In this document: one piece after another, positions 1 through 5,378 of the stretch | Position numbering within the stretch: the stretch's first letter is position 1 | Layout: every line of letters begins with the position of its first letter | Assembly: GCA_021325695.1 (NCBI GenBank) | Contig: JAJTCR010000046.1 | Span: 1-7,632 of the forward strand | Reading direction: 5' to 3' | Length of the DNA: 7,632 nucleotides | DNA from: Steroidobacteraceae bacterium | GTDB taxonomy: Bacteria; Pseudomonadota; Gammaproteobacteria; Steroidobacterales; Steroidobacteraceae | Translations under genes and position numbers: made by a program | Notes under the pieces: generated by a model | Seen by the model: the letters and a program-made list of their open reading frames with translations, nothing else | Told to the model about the DNA's origin: nothing | Database searches by the model: none

Positions 1-1358
1 CCGGCGATCGTCAACTCCTCGAGCAGGATCGATCCCGTGCGGATGCCACCGCGCACGTCCATGTCGGAGCCAACGTCGACGACGTGCCTGAACATGTCCT
101 TGAGGTTGCCGGCGATCGTGACCTCGTGGACCGGATACTGGATTTCCCCGTCCTCAACCCAGAATCCCGCGGCGCCGCGTGAATAGTCGCCGGTGACGCC
201 ATTGACGCCCTGCCCCATCAGTTCCGTGACCATCAGGCCACGACCCATCAGCGCAAGCATCTCGTCGAACGAACGACCACGCCCCTGTACGACCAGGTTG
301 TGCGTGCCGCCGGCGTTGCCGGTCGTGCGCAGTCCGAGCTTGCGCGCCGAATACGTGCTGAGCACGTACCCGAGCAGCACGCCGGCCTCGACCAGCTCGC
401 GGTCGCGGGTCGCCACACCTTCGTGATCGAACGGCGCGCTCGCGAGCGCTCGCGCAAGGTGCGGACGTTCCGAGAGCGCGAACCAGTCCGGGAACACCTG
501 CTGGCCCGCAGCGTCGAGCAGGAACGACGCGCGACGGTACTGGCTGCCGCCGCGGATCGCGCCGATCAAGTGGCTGACGAGCCCGCGCGCCGTCTCGGGC
601 ACGTAGAGCACCGGCGCCTTCTGGGTGTGCAGCTTGCGGGCGTTGAGCCGGCGCACCGTGCGCTCGCCGGCGCGACGTCCCACGCTTTCAGCGCTCTCGA
701 GTTCGCGCCAGTCGCGCATCGTGCTGTACCAGTAGTCACGTTCCATGTGCTCGCCCTCCGCGCCGAGCACGGAGCAGCTGACGCTGTGCACCGTTCCCGG
801 GTACGCCGCGAGAAAGCCGAGCGAGTTGCCGTAGGCGCGCACGCCGCGATGCGTGCTCACGCCGGCGCCCTCCGAATTGGTGATGCGCTTGCGGTCGACG
901 GCCATCGCCGCGGCCTCGCACGCGATCGCCATGTCGCACGCCGCCTCGGGCGACACGTCCCATGGGTGCGAGAGGTCGAGGTCCGGGATCTCGCGCGCGA
1001 GATCCTGCAGGTCCGGCAAGCCCGCGCAGGGATCCTCGGACGTGTACTTCGCGATCGTGCAGGCTTTCTGCACGGTTTCACGCAATGCCGCGGGCCGCAC
1101 GTCCGCCGTGCTGGCGCTGCCCTTGCGCGTGCCGAAGTACACGGTAACCCCCATGCCGCGGTCGCGCTGGTACTCGACCGTCTCGACTTCGCCGAGCCGG
1201 GCGCTGACGCTCAGGCCCACGTCCATGCTGATCGCGGCCTCGGCCTGGCTGGCCCCGAGCGCGCGCGCTTCCTCGAGTGCGAGTTCGACCAGTGCGAGCA
1301 GGTCCGCACCGTCGGAAACGAGCGCGGGCGTGCGTTCGGGCGAAACGGGCGTGCTCAT
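1..1358 (-). CDS. pmbA: PmbA/TldE, non-catalytic subunit of the TldD/TldE protease (stop codon off the left edge)
   Basis: Reading the minus strand from the ATG at 1356-1358 gives 452 uninterrupted codons. The reading frame leaves the window at position 1 in the sequence LTIAG, which matches the usual C-terminal end of PmbA (about 450 residues), so probably only the stop codon and at most a few residues are missing. Recognisable family blocks are GLVSHLIGAIRGGSQYR, STYSARKLGLRTTGNAGG, VTELMGQGV, GDYSRGAAGFWVEDGEIQYP and ITNSEG. No HExxxH zinc motif is present, as expected for the TldE partner; the motif is in the tldD gene of this window. In known systems TldD and TldE form a cytosolic heterodimeric metalloprotease that trims unfolded peptides, matures microcin B17 and degrades the CcdA antitoxin. 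The gene is divergent from yjgA, as in E. coli. No strong Shine-Dalgarno precedes the start, and an upstream ATG at 1373-1375 is out of frame. The identification is secure; the local substrate is unknown. Confidence 0.95.
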   Translation of the reverse strand, partial: MSTPVSPERTPALVSDGADLLALVELALEEARALGASQAEAAISMDVGLSVSARLGEVETVEYQRDRGMGVTVYFGTRKGSASTADVRPAALRETVQKACTIAKYTSEDPCAGLPDLQDLAREIPDLDLSHPWDVSPEAACDMAIACEAAAMAVDRKRITNSEGAGVSTHRGVRAYGNSLGFLAAYPGTVHSVSCSVLGAEGEHMERDYWYSTMRDWRELESAESVGRRAGERTVRRLNARKLHTQKAPVLYVPETARGLVSHLIGAIRGGSQYRRASFLLDAAGQQVFPDWFALSERPHLARALASAPFDHEGVATRDRELVEAGVLLGYVLSTYSARKLGLRTTGNAGGTHNLVVQGRGRSFDEMLALMGRGLMVTELMGQGVNGVTGDYSRGAAGFWVEDGEIQYPVHEVTIAGNLKDMFRHVVDVGSDMDVRGGIRTGSILLEELTIA

Positions 1359-1472
1359 CGTGACAGGTGCTTCATGGTGGGTGGACGACGGGCGGACGTG
1401 GGACAAGTCGGCAATTCTAGCAGCGGAGCCGGGCTTCGCCGTGCGTGCTAGCATCCCGAAAGAGGCAGTTTC
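1359..1472. promoter_or_regulatory. Divergent pmbA/yjgA intergenic region
   Basis: This 114-bp spacer separates the divergent starts of pmbA and yjgA and must hold the promoters of both if each is transcribed from here. A good ribosome binding site for yjgA, AAAGAGG, lies at 1459-1465, seven bases before its ATG. On the minus strand a TAGAAT hexamer (1419 down to 1414) resembles a -10 box for pmbA, but no convincing -35 lies at the right distance. No operator or riboswitch is apparent. Confidence 0.45.
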
Positions 1473-2039
1473 ATGTCACGCAAGCGGGCATTCAACGACG
1501 ACGAGAACTTCGAGGCGCATCCGGACGAGGATACCGCCGCGGTGGACGACGGGCCGAGCAAGAGCGAGCTCAAGCGGCAGGACCTGCAACGGCGCGAGCT
1601 CGGTGTGGCGCTTGTCGAGCTGCCCGCAGCGGAACTCGAAGCGCTCGACCTGCCGGAACGGCTGTTCGATGCCGTGACCGCCTGCCGCACCATCACGGCG
1701 CACGGCGCACGGCTGCGGCAGGAAATGTACATCGCGAAAGTGCTGCGTCACGTCGATGTCGAGTCGATCCGCGCGACGCTGGAGCGACGCAGCGAAATCG
1801 ACCGCCAGCGCGTGCGACGCGAGCACGCGCTGGAACAGTGGCGTGAACGCCTGCTGGCCGACGAGCCCGACGCCTGGACCGAGATCGCCGCCACGCTCGA
1901 CGACCCGGCGGCGTTGCAACAGCTGCGGACGCTCGCCCGCCAGGCGCGGGCCGAAAAGGCCGCCTCACGATCACCGGCCGCCGCGCGCCAACTGTTCCGT
2001 CGACTGCGCGACATATTCACGACTGGCGGCGACGTTTAG
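1473..2039 (+). CDS. yjgA: YjgA/DarP family ribosome-associated protein (DUF615)
   Basis: The product is 188 residues, close to the E. coli protein (about 183). It begins with an acidic, low-complexity segment (residues about 6-28) and continues into the family core: KSELKRQDLQRRELG, LPAAELEALDLPERL, and the helical stretch with RRQEMYIAKVLR-like character (here RLRQEMYIAKVLRHVD), followed by basic helices rich in Arg. The family (renamed DarP) binds late 50S ribosomal subunit precursors and helps their assembly; that role is taken from the family. The ATG is chosen because AAAGAGG sits seven bases upstream and the preceding in-frame sequence has no family character. It is divergent from pmbA, the same pairing seen in E. 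coli. Its TAG at 2037-2039 is followed after 32 bases by purE, with no clear terminator between, so some read-through into purEK is possible. Confidence 0.93.
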   Translation: MSRKRAFNDDENFEAHPDEDTAAVDDGPSKSELKRQDLQRRELGVALVELPAAELEALDLPERLFDAVTACRTITAHGARLRQEMYIAKVLRHVDVESIRATLERRSEIDRQRVRREHALEQWRERLLADEPDAWTEIAATLDDPAALQQLRTLARQARAEKAASRSPAAARQLFRRLRDIFTTGGDV

Positions 2040-2059
2040 AAGTATTTTTCGCCGGCCTG

Positions 2060-2065
2060 TACAAT
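2060..2065 (+). promoter_or_regulatory. Candidate -10 box for purE, placing the transcript start at the GTG
   Basis: The hexamer TACAAT matches the sigma-70 -10 consensus at five of six positions. A start site about seven bases past it would fall at about 2072, the first base of the purE GTG codon. The -35 is weak: TTAGAA at 2036-2041 has 18-base spacing and matches three of six. No Shine-Dalgarno is visible before the GTG. This is inferred from sequence only. Confidence 0.4.
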
Positions 2066-2071
2066 GCCCCG

Positions 2072-2575
2072 GTGAAACCGCTCGTTGGCATCATCATGGG
2101 GTCGACTTCCGATTGGGAGACCCTCAGGCACGCCGCCGAAATGCTCGAGCGCCTCGGCGTGCCGCACGAGGTGCGGGTCGTCTCCGCGCATCGCACGCCC
2201 GACCTGCTCTTCGAATACGCCGGGAACGCGCGTGAACGCGGCCTGCAGGTCATCATCGCCGGTGCCGGCGGTGCGGCCCACCTGCCCGGCATGTGCGCGG
2301 CGAAGACGTCGCTGCCGGTGCTCGGGGTGCCGGTGCAATCGAAGACGCTGAACGGCCTCGACTCGCTGTTGTCGATCGTGCAGATGCCCGCGGGAATCCC
2401 CGTCGGCACGCTCGCGATCGGCGTCGCCGGCGCGACCAACGCCGCGCTGCTTGCCGCCTCGATCCTGTCGAACTCGAACCCCGCGATCCGCGCAGCGCTC
2501 GACACCTTCCGCGCCGCGCAGACCGACAAGGTGCTCGCGCAGCCCGACCCGCGCAGCCCCGTCATTTCGACATGA
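2072..2575 (+). CDS. purE: N5-carboxyaminoimidazole ribonucleotide mutase (PurE, class I)
   Basis: PurE moves the carboxyl group of N5-CAIR to carbon 4, giving CAIR, in cytosolic de novo purine synthesis. The 167-residue product matches class I bacterial PurE (about 160-170 residues). Visible hallmarks are the nucleotide-phosphate loop GIIMGSTSDW (residues 6-15), SAHRTPD (38-44) with the catalytic His40, the glycine-rich IIAGAGGAAHLPGM (61-74), GVPVQS (85-90), DSLLSIVQMPAGIPVGTLAIG (split around residues 97-117) and the C-terminal QTDKVL. The start is GTG at 2072: the resulting N-terminus VKPLVGIIMGS fits the family, and the nearby ATG at 2064 is out of frame. No Shine-Dalgarno is seen, and a -10-like box ends seven bases before the start. 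The stop TGA shares four bases (ATGA) with the purK start, the usual partner arrangement. Confidence 0.97.
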   Translation: MKPLVGIIMGSTSDWETLRHAAEMLERLGVPHEVRVVSAHRTPDLLFEYAGNARERGLQVIIAGAGGAAHLPGMCAAKTSLPVLGVPVQSKTLNGLDSLLSIVQMPAGIPVGTLAIGVAGATNAALLAASILSNSNPAIRAALDTFRAAQTDKVLAQPDPRSPVIST

Positions 2576-3657
2576 AGATCGGCGTCATCGGTGCCGGCCA
2601 GCTCGGACGCATGCTGGCCCTGGCGGGCTATCCGCTCGCACTGCAGTTCCGTTTCCTCGACTCGAGCGCGGATTCTCCGGGCGGCCAGGTCGCGCCGATC
2701 GTGACCGGCGCGTTCGACGATCCGCAGAGTCTCGAGCGGCTCGCGGCCGACGTCGACATCGTCACTTACGAGTTCGAGAACGTGCCGGTCTCAGCGCTGC
2801 AGCAGGTGTCGCAGACGCACGCGGTGCATCCACCGGTCGACGCGCTGCGCGTGTCGCAGGACCGCCTCCTCGAAAAGCAGCTGTTCGAGAAGCTCAGGAT
2901 CCCGACGCCGCCGTTCCGCGCGGTCGAGTCCCTCGACGAACTCCGTGCGGCCGTGCGCGAACTCGGGTACCCGTCCGTGCTCAAGACGCGCCGGCTCGGT
3001 TACGACGGCAAGGGCCAGCGTTACATCCGCAAGCCCACCGACGTCGAGGCGGCATGGTCGGCCCTTGGCAGCGCGCCGTTGATCCTGGAGGGCTTCGTCG
3101 ATTTCGAACGCGAGGTGTCCGTCGTCGGCGCGCGCAGCACGACGGGCGAAGTCCGCGCCTATCCGATCGTCGCCAACACGCACCGTGACGGCATCCTGCG
3201 CGTGACGCTCGCGCCGCACCGTCACCCGACGCTGCAGAAGGCCGCCGAGATGCACCTGAAGCGCGTCATGAAGCATTTCGACTACGCGGGCGTGCTCACG
3301 ATCGAGTTCTTCGTCCAGCGCGGCCGGCTCGTCGCCAACGAAATGGCGCCGCGCGTGCACAACTCGGGACACTGGACGATCGAAGGCGCGATCACCTCGC
3401 AATTCGAGAACCACCTGCGCGCGATCCTCGGGCTCCCGCTCGGCGACACCGCCCCGGTCGGCCACGCCGCGATGATCAATTTCATCGGACAGTTGCCGCC
3501 ACGCGACGACCTGCTCGGCGTGCCCGGCCTGCACTGGCACGATTACGGCAAGGCGCCACGGCCCGGCCGCAAGATCGGCCACTGCACGGTCGTGGCGGCG
3601 AGCGCGGTCGAGCGCGACCGGCTGGTGCGAAAGGTGATGAGGAAGATGCCGCGATAG
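2572..3657 (+). CDS. purK: N5-carboxyaminoimidazole ribonucleotide synthase (PurK, ATP-grasp)
   Basis: PurK uses ATP and bicarbonate to convert AIR into N5-CAIR, the substrate of PurE. From the ATG at 2572 the product is 361 residues (E. coli about 355). It opens with the N-terminal pre-ATP-grasp motif KIGVIGAGQLGRMLALAG (residues 2-19). It continues with TYEFENVP (65-72), the ATP-grasp lysine region LKTRRLGYDGKGQ (137-149), EGFVDFEREVSVV (173-185), and the metal and substrate binding region TIEFF (243-247) and NEMAPRVHNSGHWTIEGA (256-273), then a C-terminal domain with HDYGK (323-327). The ATG is chosen because the Rossmann-like motif begins immediately and an upstream extension only translates the purE overlap out of frame. 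There is no independent ribosome binding site, so translation is probably coupled to purE by the ATGA overlap. The 205-bp spacer downstream separates it from the ATPase gene. Confidence 0.97.
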   Translation: MKIGVIGAGQLGRMLALAGYPLALQFRFLDSSADSPGGQVAPIVTGAFDDPQSLERLAADVDIVTYEFENVPVSALQQVSQTHAVHPPVDALRVSQDRLLEKQLFEKLRIPTPPFRAVESLDELRAAVRELGYPSVLKTRRLGYDGKGQRYIRKPTDVEAAWSALGSAPLILEGFVDFEREVSVVGARSTTGEVRAYPIVANTHRDGILRVTLAPHRHPTLQKAAEMHLKRVMKHFDYAGVLTIEFFVQRGRLVANEMAPRVHNSGHWTIEGAITSQFENHLRAILGLPLGDTAPVGHAAMINFIGQLPPRDDLLGVPGLHWHDYGKAPRPGRKIGHCTVVAASAVERDRLVRKVMRKMPR

Positions 3658-3659
3658 GA

Positions 3660-3782
3660 AGTGGCTAGTGGTTAGTGGCCGCTGGCTGGCGATCGGTCAG
3701 CAAGCCCGCACCGGTGGCAGTCGACCTCGCCCGGCGCGCCTCCTAGAGTCTCCTGCTGACCACTAGCCACTGGCCGCCAGCC
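3660..3782. repeat. Inverted pair of degenerate heptamer repeats
   Basis: The left arm reads as successive 7-mers GTGGCTA, GTGGTTA, GTGGCCG, CTGGCTG from 3661. The right arm carries the same kind of 7-mers on the opposite strand (GGCTGGC, GGCCAGT, GGCTAGT, GGTCAGC). Three exact inverted pairs can be read: AGTGGCTAGTGG at 3660-3671 against CCACTAGCCACT at 3760-3771; GGCTGGCG at 3684-3691 against CGCCAGCC at 3775-3782; and GGTCAGCA at 3695-3702 against TGCTGACC at 3754-3761. The pairs are in different registers, so several alternative stems are possible around a central GC-rich segment of about 50 bp. GTCTTTCT after the right arm gives only a weak terminator-like look. It may belong to a dispersed intergenic repeat family; this window has only one copy. 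Confidence 0.7.
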
Positions 3783-3828
3783 GTCTTTCTGTGACCCAGC
3801 GCACAGTTCAGGAATCGCCGGCCTCCCG

Positions 3829-3834
3829 TATAGT
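3829..3834 (+). promoter_or_regulatory. Candidate -10 box for the FHA-ATPase gene
   Basis: TATAGT matches the -10 consensus at five of six positions, with only a weak -35 (TTCAGG at 3807-3812, 16-base spacing). It predicts a transcript start near 3841, just before a GGAG at 3847-3850, which lies 12 bases before the ATG at 3863. This supports the downstream ATG over an upstream in-frame GTG at 3791, which lies before the promoter. Confidence 0.4.
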
Positions 3835-3862
3835 AGCGGCCGGCACGGAGCACCGGTCCTGC

Positions 3863-5173
3863 ATGTACCTGGAACACTTCAAGCTCAAGGAACTGCCGTT
3901 CAGGCTGAGCCCCGACCCCGCTTTCCTGTACCCGAGCCAGATCCATTCGCGCGCCAAGGCGTACATGGAGTCGACGATCTGGTTCACGGACGGCTTCGTC
4001 GTCATCACGGGCGAGATCGGCTCCGGCAAGACCACCCTGATCGAGACCTTCCTCAAGGAGATCGACCAGGATGTCGTCGTCGCCCAGGTCAACCAGACGC
4101 AGGTCTCGCCGATCGAGTTCCTGCAGACGGTGCTCGCGCAGTTCGGCTTCAGTCCGTTCCGGATGCGCAAGGCCGAATTGCTCGCGACCCTCAACAACTT
4201 CCTGATCGAGCAGTACGCGAACGGCCGCAAGGTGCTGCTGATCGTCGACGAGGCGCAGAACCTCACCAACAAGGTGCTCGAGGAAGTCAGGCTGCTTTCC
4301 GGGGTCGAAACGACCAAGGAAAAGGTGCTGCGGATCATCCTGGCAGGCCAGCCCGAACTCAACAAGAAACTCGACTCCGCCGAGCTCACGCAGCTGCGGC
4401 AGCGCGTCCGGCTGCGTTTTCACCTGAGCGCGCTCACCGAAGAGGAGATGGACGAGTACGTGCGTCATCGCCTGCGCGTCGCCGGCGCGAGCCACGCGAT
4501 CTTCGACCCGGAGACGTTCCCGCTGATCTACCGCTACACGGGTGGCATCCCCCGGCTGATCAACACGCTCTGCGACACGGCGCTGCTCGCGGCGTTCGCG
4601 CAGGACCAGGTCACCGTGGGCGTCGCGACCGTGCACGAAGCCATCGACGAGCTGCAGTGGCAGGAATACCAGGCGCGCACGCACACGAACCTGATCCCGG
4701 CGCGGCTCGAGGAAACCACGCCGCATGCGCGGCCGCCGGTCGGGCGGCTCGTGCTCACGCTCAAGGGCGTCGAACTCGGCGACGCGCTGATCGTGCCGGG
4801 CCGTTTCGTCATCGGTCGCACGTCGGACAACGACATGCAGGTCGACAGCAAGTTCGTGAGCCGCCACCACGCGCAGCTGATCTCGACGCCGGACGGCAGC
4901 GTGCTCGAGGACCTGAACAGCACGAACGGCGTCTATCTCAACGGCAAGCGCGTCCGCCGGCACAAGCTGACGCCGGGCGACGTGATCAAGATCGGTACGC
5001 ACGAACTCGTGTATACGCGGTACGAGCCGCCGCCGCCGCCGACCGACGATTCGCGCACCGTGCAGACCACGGTGTTGACCGACGCTGATTACGAAGTCGA
5101 GGACGAAGCCGTCGATGACGACGTCGACGGAGGCGGCGACGGGTCCTACTCGTCGATCGCGCGGGGATCGTAG
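3863..5173 (+). CDS. ExeA/GspA-like AAA ATPase with C-terminal FHA domain
   Basis: The 436-residue product has two parts. Residues 1 to about 270 form an ExeA/GspA/MshM-type AAA ATPase: the N-terminal signature MYLEHFKLKELPF followed by PDPAFLYPS, Walker A GEIGSGKTT (50-58, Lys56), Walker B LLIVDEAQ (125-132), sensor-like LAGQPEL (160-166), LRQRV (178-182), and GGIPRLIN (227-234). Residues about 294-387 form a phosphothreonine-binding FHA domain with GRTSDND (318-324), SRHHA (333-337) and NSTNG (352-356), all key residues intact. Five prolines then lead into a Thr-rich and strongly acidic tail (about 395-425). ATPases of this type serve type II secretion, type IV pili or exopolysaccharide export, usually with a periplasmic or peptidoglycan-binding partner. 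Here no transmembrane segment is seen, so it is probably cytosolic or peripheral. The start at 3863 is chosen from the family N-terminus. No kinase, phosphatase or secretion gene is adjacent, so the pathway is unknown. Its last 28 bases overlap the 3' end of the opposing small membrane gene. Confidence 0.92.
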   Translation: MYLEHFKLKELPFRLSPDPAFLYPSQIHSRAKAYMESTIWFTDGFVVITGEIGSGKTTLIETFLKEIDQDVVVAQVNQTQVSPIEFLQTVLAQFGFSPFRMRKAELLATLNNFLIEQYANGRKVLLIVDEAQNLTNKVLEEVRLLSGVETTKEKVLRIILAGQPELNKKLDSAELTQLRQRVRLRFHLSALTEEEMDEYVRHRLRVAGASHAIFDPETFPLIYRYTGGIPRLINTLCDTALLAAFAQDQVTVGVATVHEAIDELQWQEYQARTHTNLIPARLEETTPHARPPVGRLVLTLKGVELGDALIVPGRFVIGRTSDNDMQVDSKFVSRHHAQLISTPDGSVLEDLNSTNGVYLNGKRVRRHKLTPGDVIKIGTHELVYTRYEPPPPPTDDSRTVQTTVLTDADYEVEDEAVDDDVDGGGDGSYSSIARGS

Positions 5174-5364
5174 TCGGACTGCGTGCTGCGATAGTCGCGG
5201 CGCTTCATCGCGAGCAACACGCCGATCGTCACCAGGCCACCGCCGAGCACGAACAGTGCGCTGCGCGGCGAGCGTTCCACCCACCACGCCACGGCGAAGC
5301 ACACGAGCCCGATCAGGATGCTCGCGTACGGCTTGGCTTCATAGATCGGACGTGGCAGCCACAT
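5146..5364 (-). CDS. Small two-helix inner membrane protein, function unknown
   Basis: From the ATG at 5362-5364 the product is 72 residues: a short N-terminus MWLPRPIYEAKPY, a hydrophobic segment ASILIGLVCFAVAWWV (about 14-29), a short turn ERSPRS, a second hydrophobic segment ALFVLGGGLVTIGVLLAM (about 36-53), then a charged tail KRRDYRSTQSDYDPR. This predicts a helical hairpin with the basic RR cluster, and so the C-terminus, in the cytoplasm. The pattern of an MWLP-plus-YE start and a KRRDYR end recalls short conserved hypothetical proteins of gammaproteobacteria, but I cannot name a family. It starts 14 bases after the tldD stop on the same strand, without a strong ribosome binding site, so it is probably the last gene of a nit-tldD operon. 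Its stop (TAG, 5146-5148) lies inside the 3' end of the converging ATPase gene. The compact hydrophobic layout and operon position make it very likely real. Confidence 0.78.
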   Translation of the reverse strand: MWLPRPIYEAKPYASILIGLVCFAVAWWVERSPRSALFVLGGGLVTIGVLLAMKRRDYRSTQSDYDPRAIDE

Positions 5365-5378
5365 CGCCGGTTGCCGTT

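Noticed and set aside
1414..1419. TAGAAT as a pmbA -10 promoter box
   Set aside because: No hexamer resembling TTGACA is found 16-18 bases upstream, so I kept it only as a remark in the intergenic entry.
300..1451. 383-codon plus-strand open frame opposite pmbA
   Set aside because: It is antisense to the well-recognised pmbA, has Arg/Ala/His-rich composition typical of shadow frames in high-GC DNA, and shows no family motif.
2791..3582. 263-codon minus-strand open frame opposite purK
   Set aside because: It is antisense to an unambiguous purK and has no recognisable motifs.
3658..3790. Inverted repeat as a classic rho-independent terminator of purK
   Set aside because: The arms are separated by about 50-90 bp, pair in several registers and lack a proper T-tract directly after a stable stem.
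3791..3862. Upstream GTG start giving a longer FHA-ATPase
   Set aside because: The ExeA-type family N-terminus begins at the ATG at 3863, and a -10-like TATAGT at 3829-3834 lies after the GTG.
3743..5302. 519-codon minus-strand open frame opposite the FHA-ATPase
   Set aside because: It is a shadow of the ATPase gene with Arg/Val/Asp/Leu low-complexity translation and no domain signature; the plus frame has intact AAA and FHA motifs.
5146..5364. Small gene as a ribosomal peptide precursor processed by TldD/TldE
   Set aside because: It has two transmembrane-like segments and a charged tail, no leader/core layout and no modification enzymes nearby.
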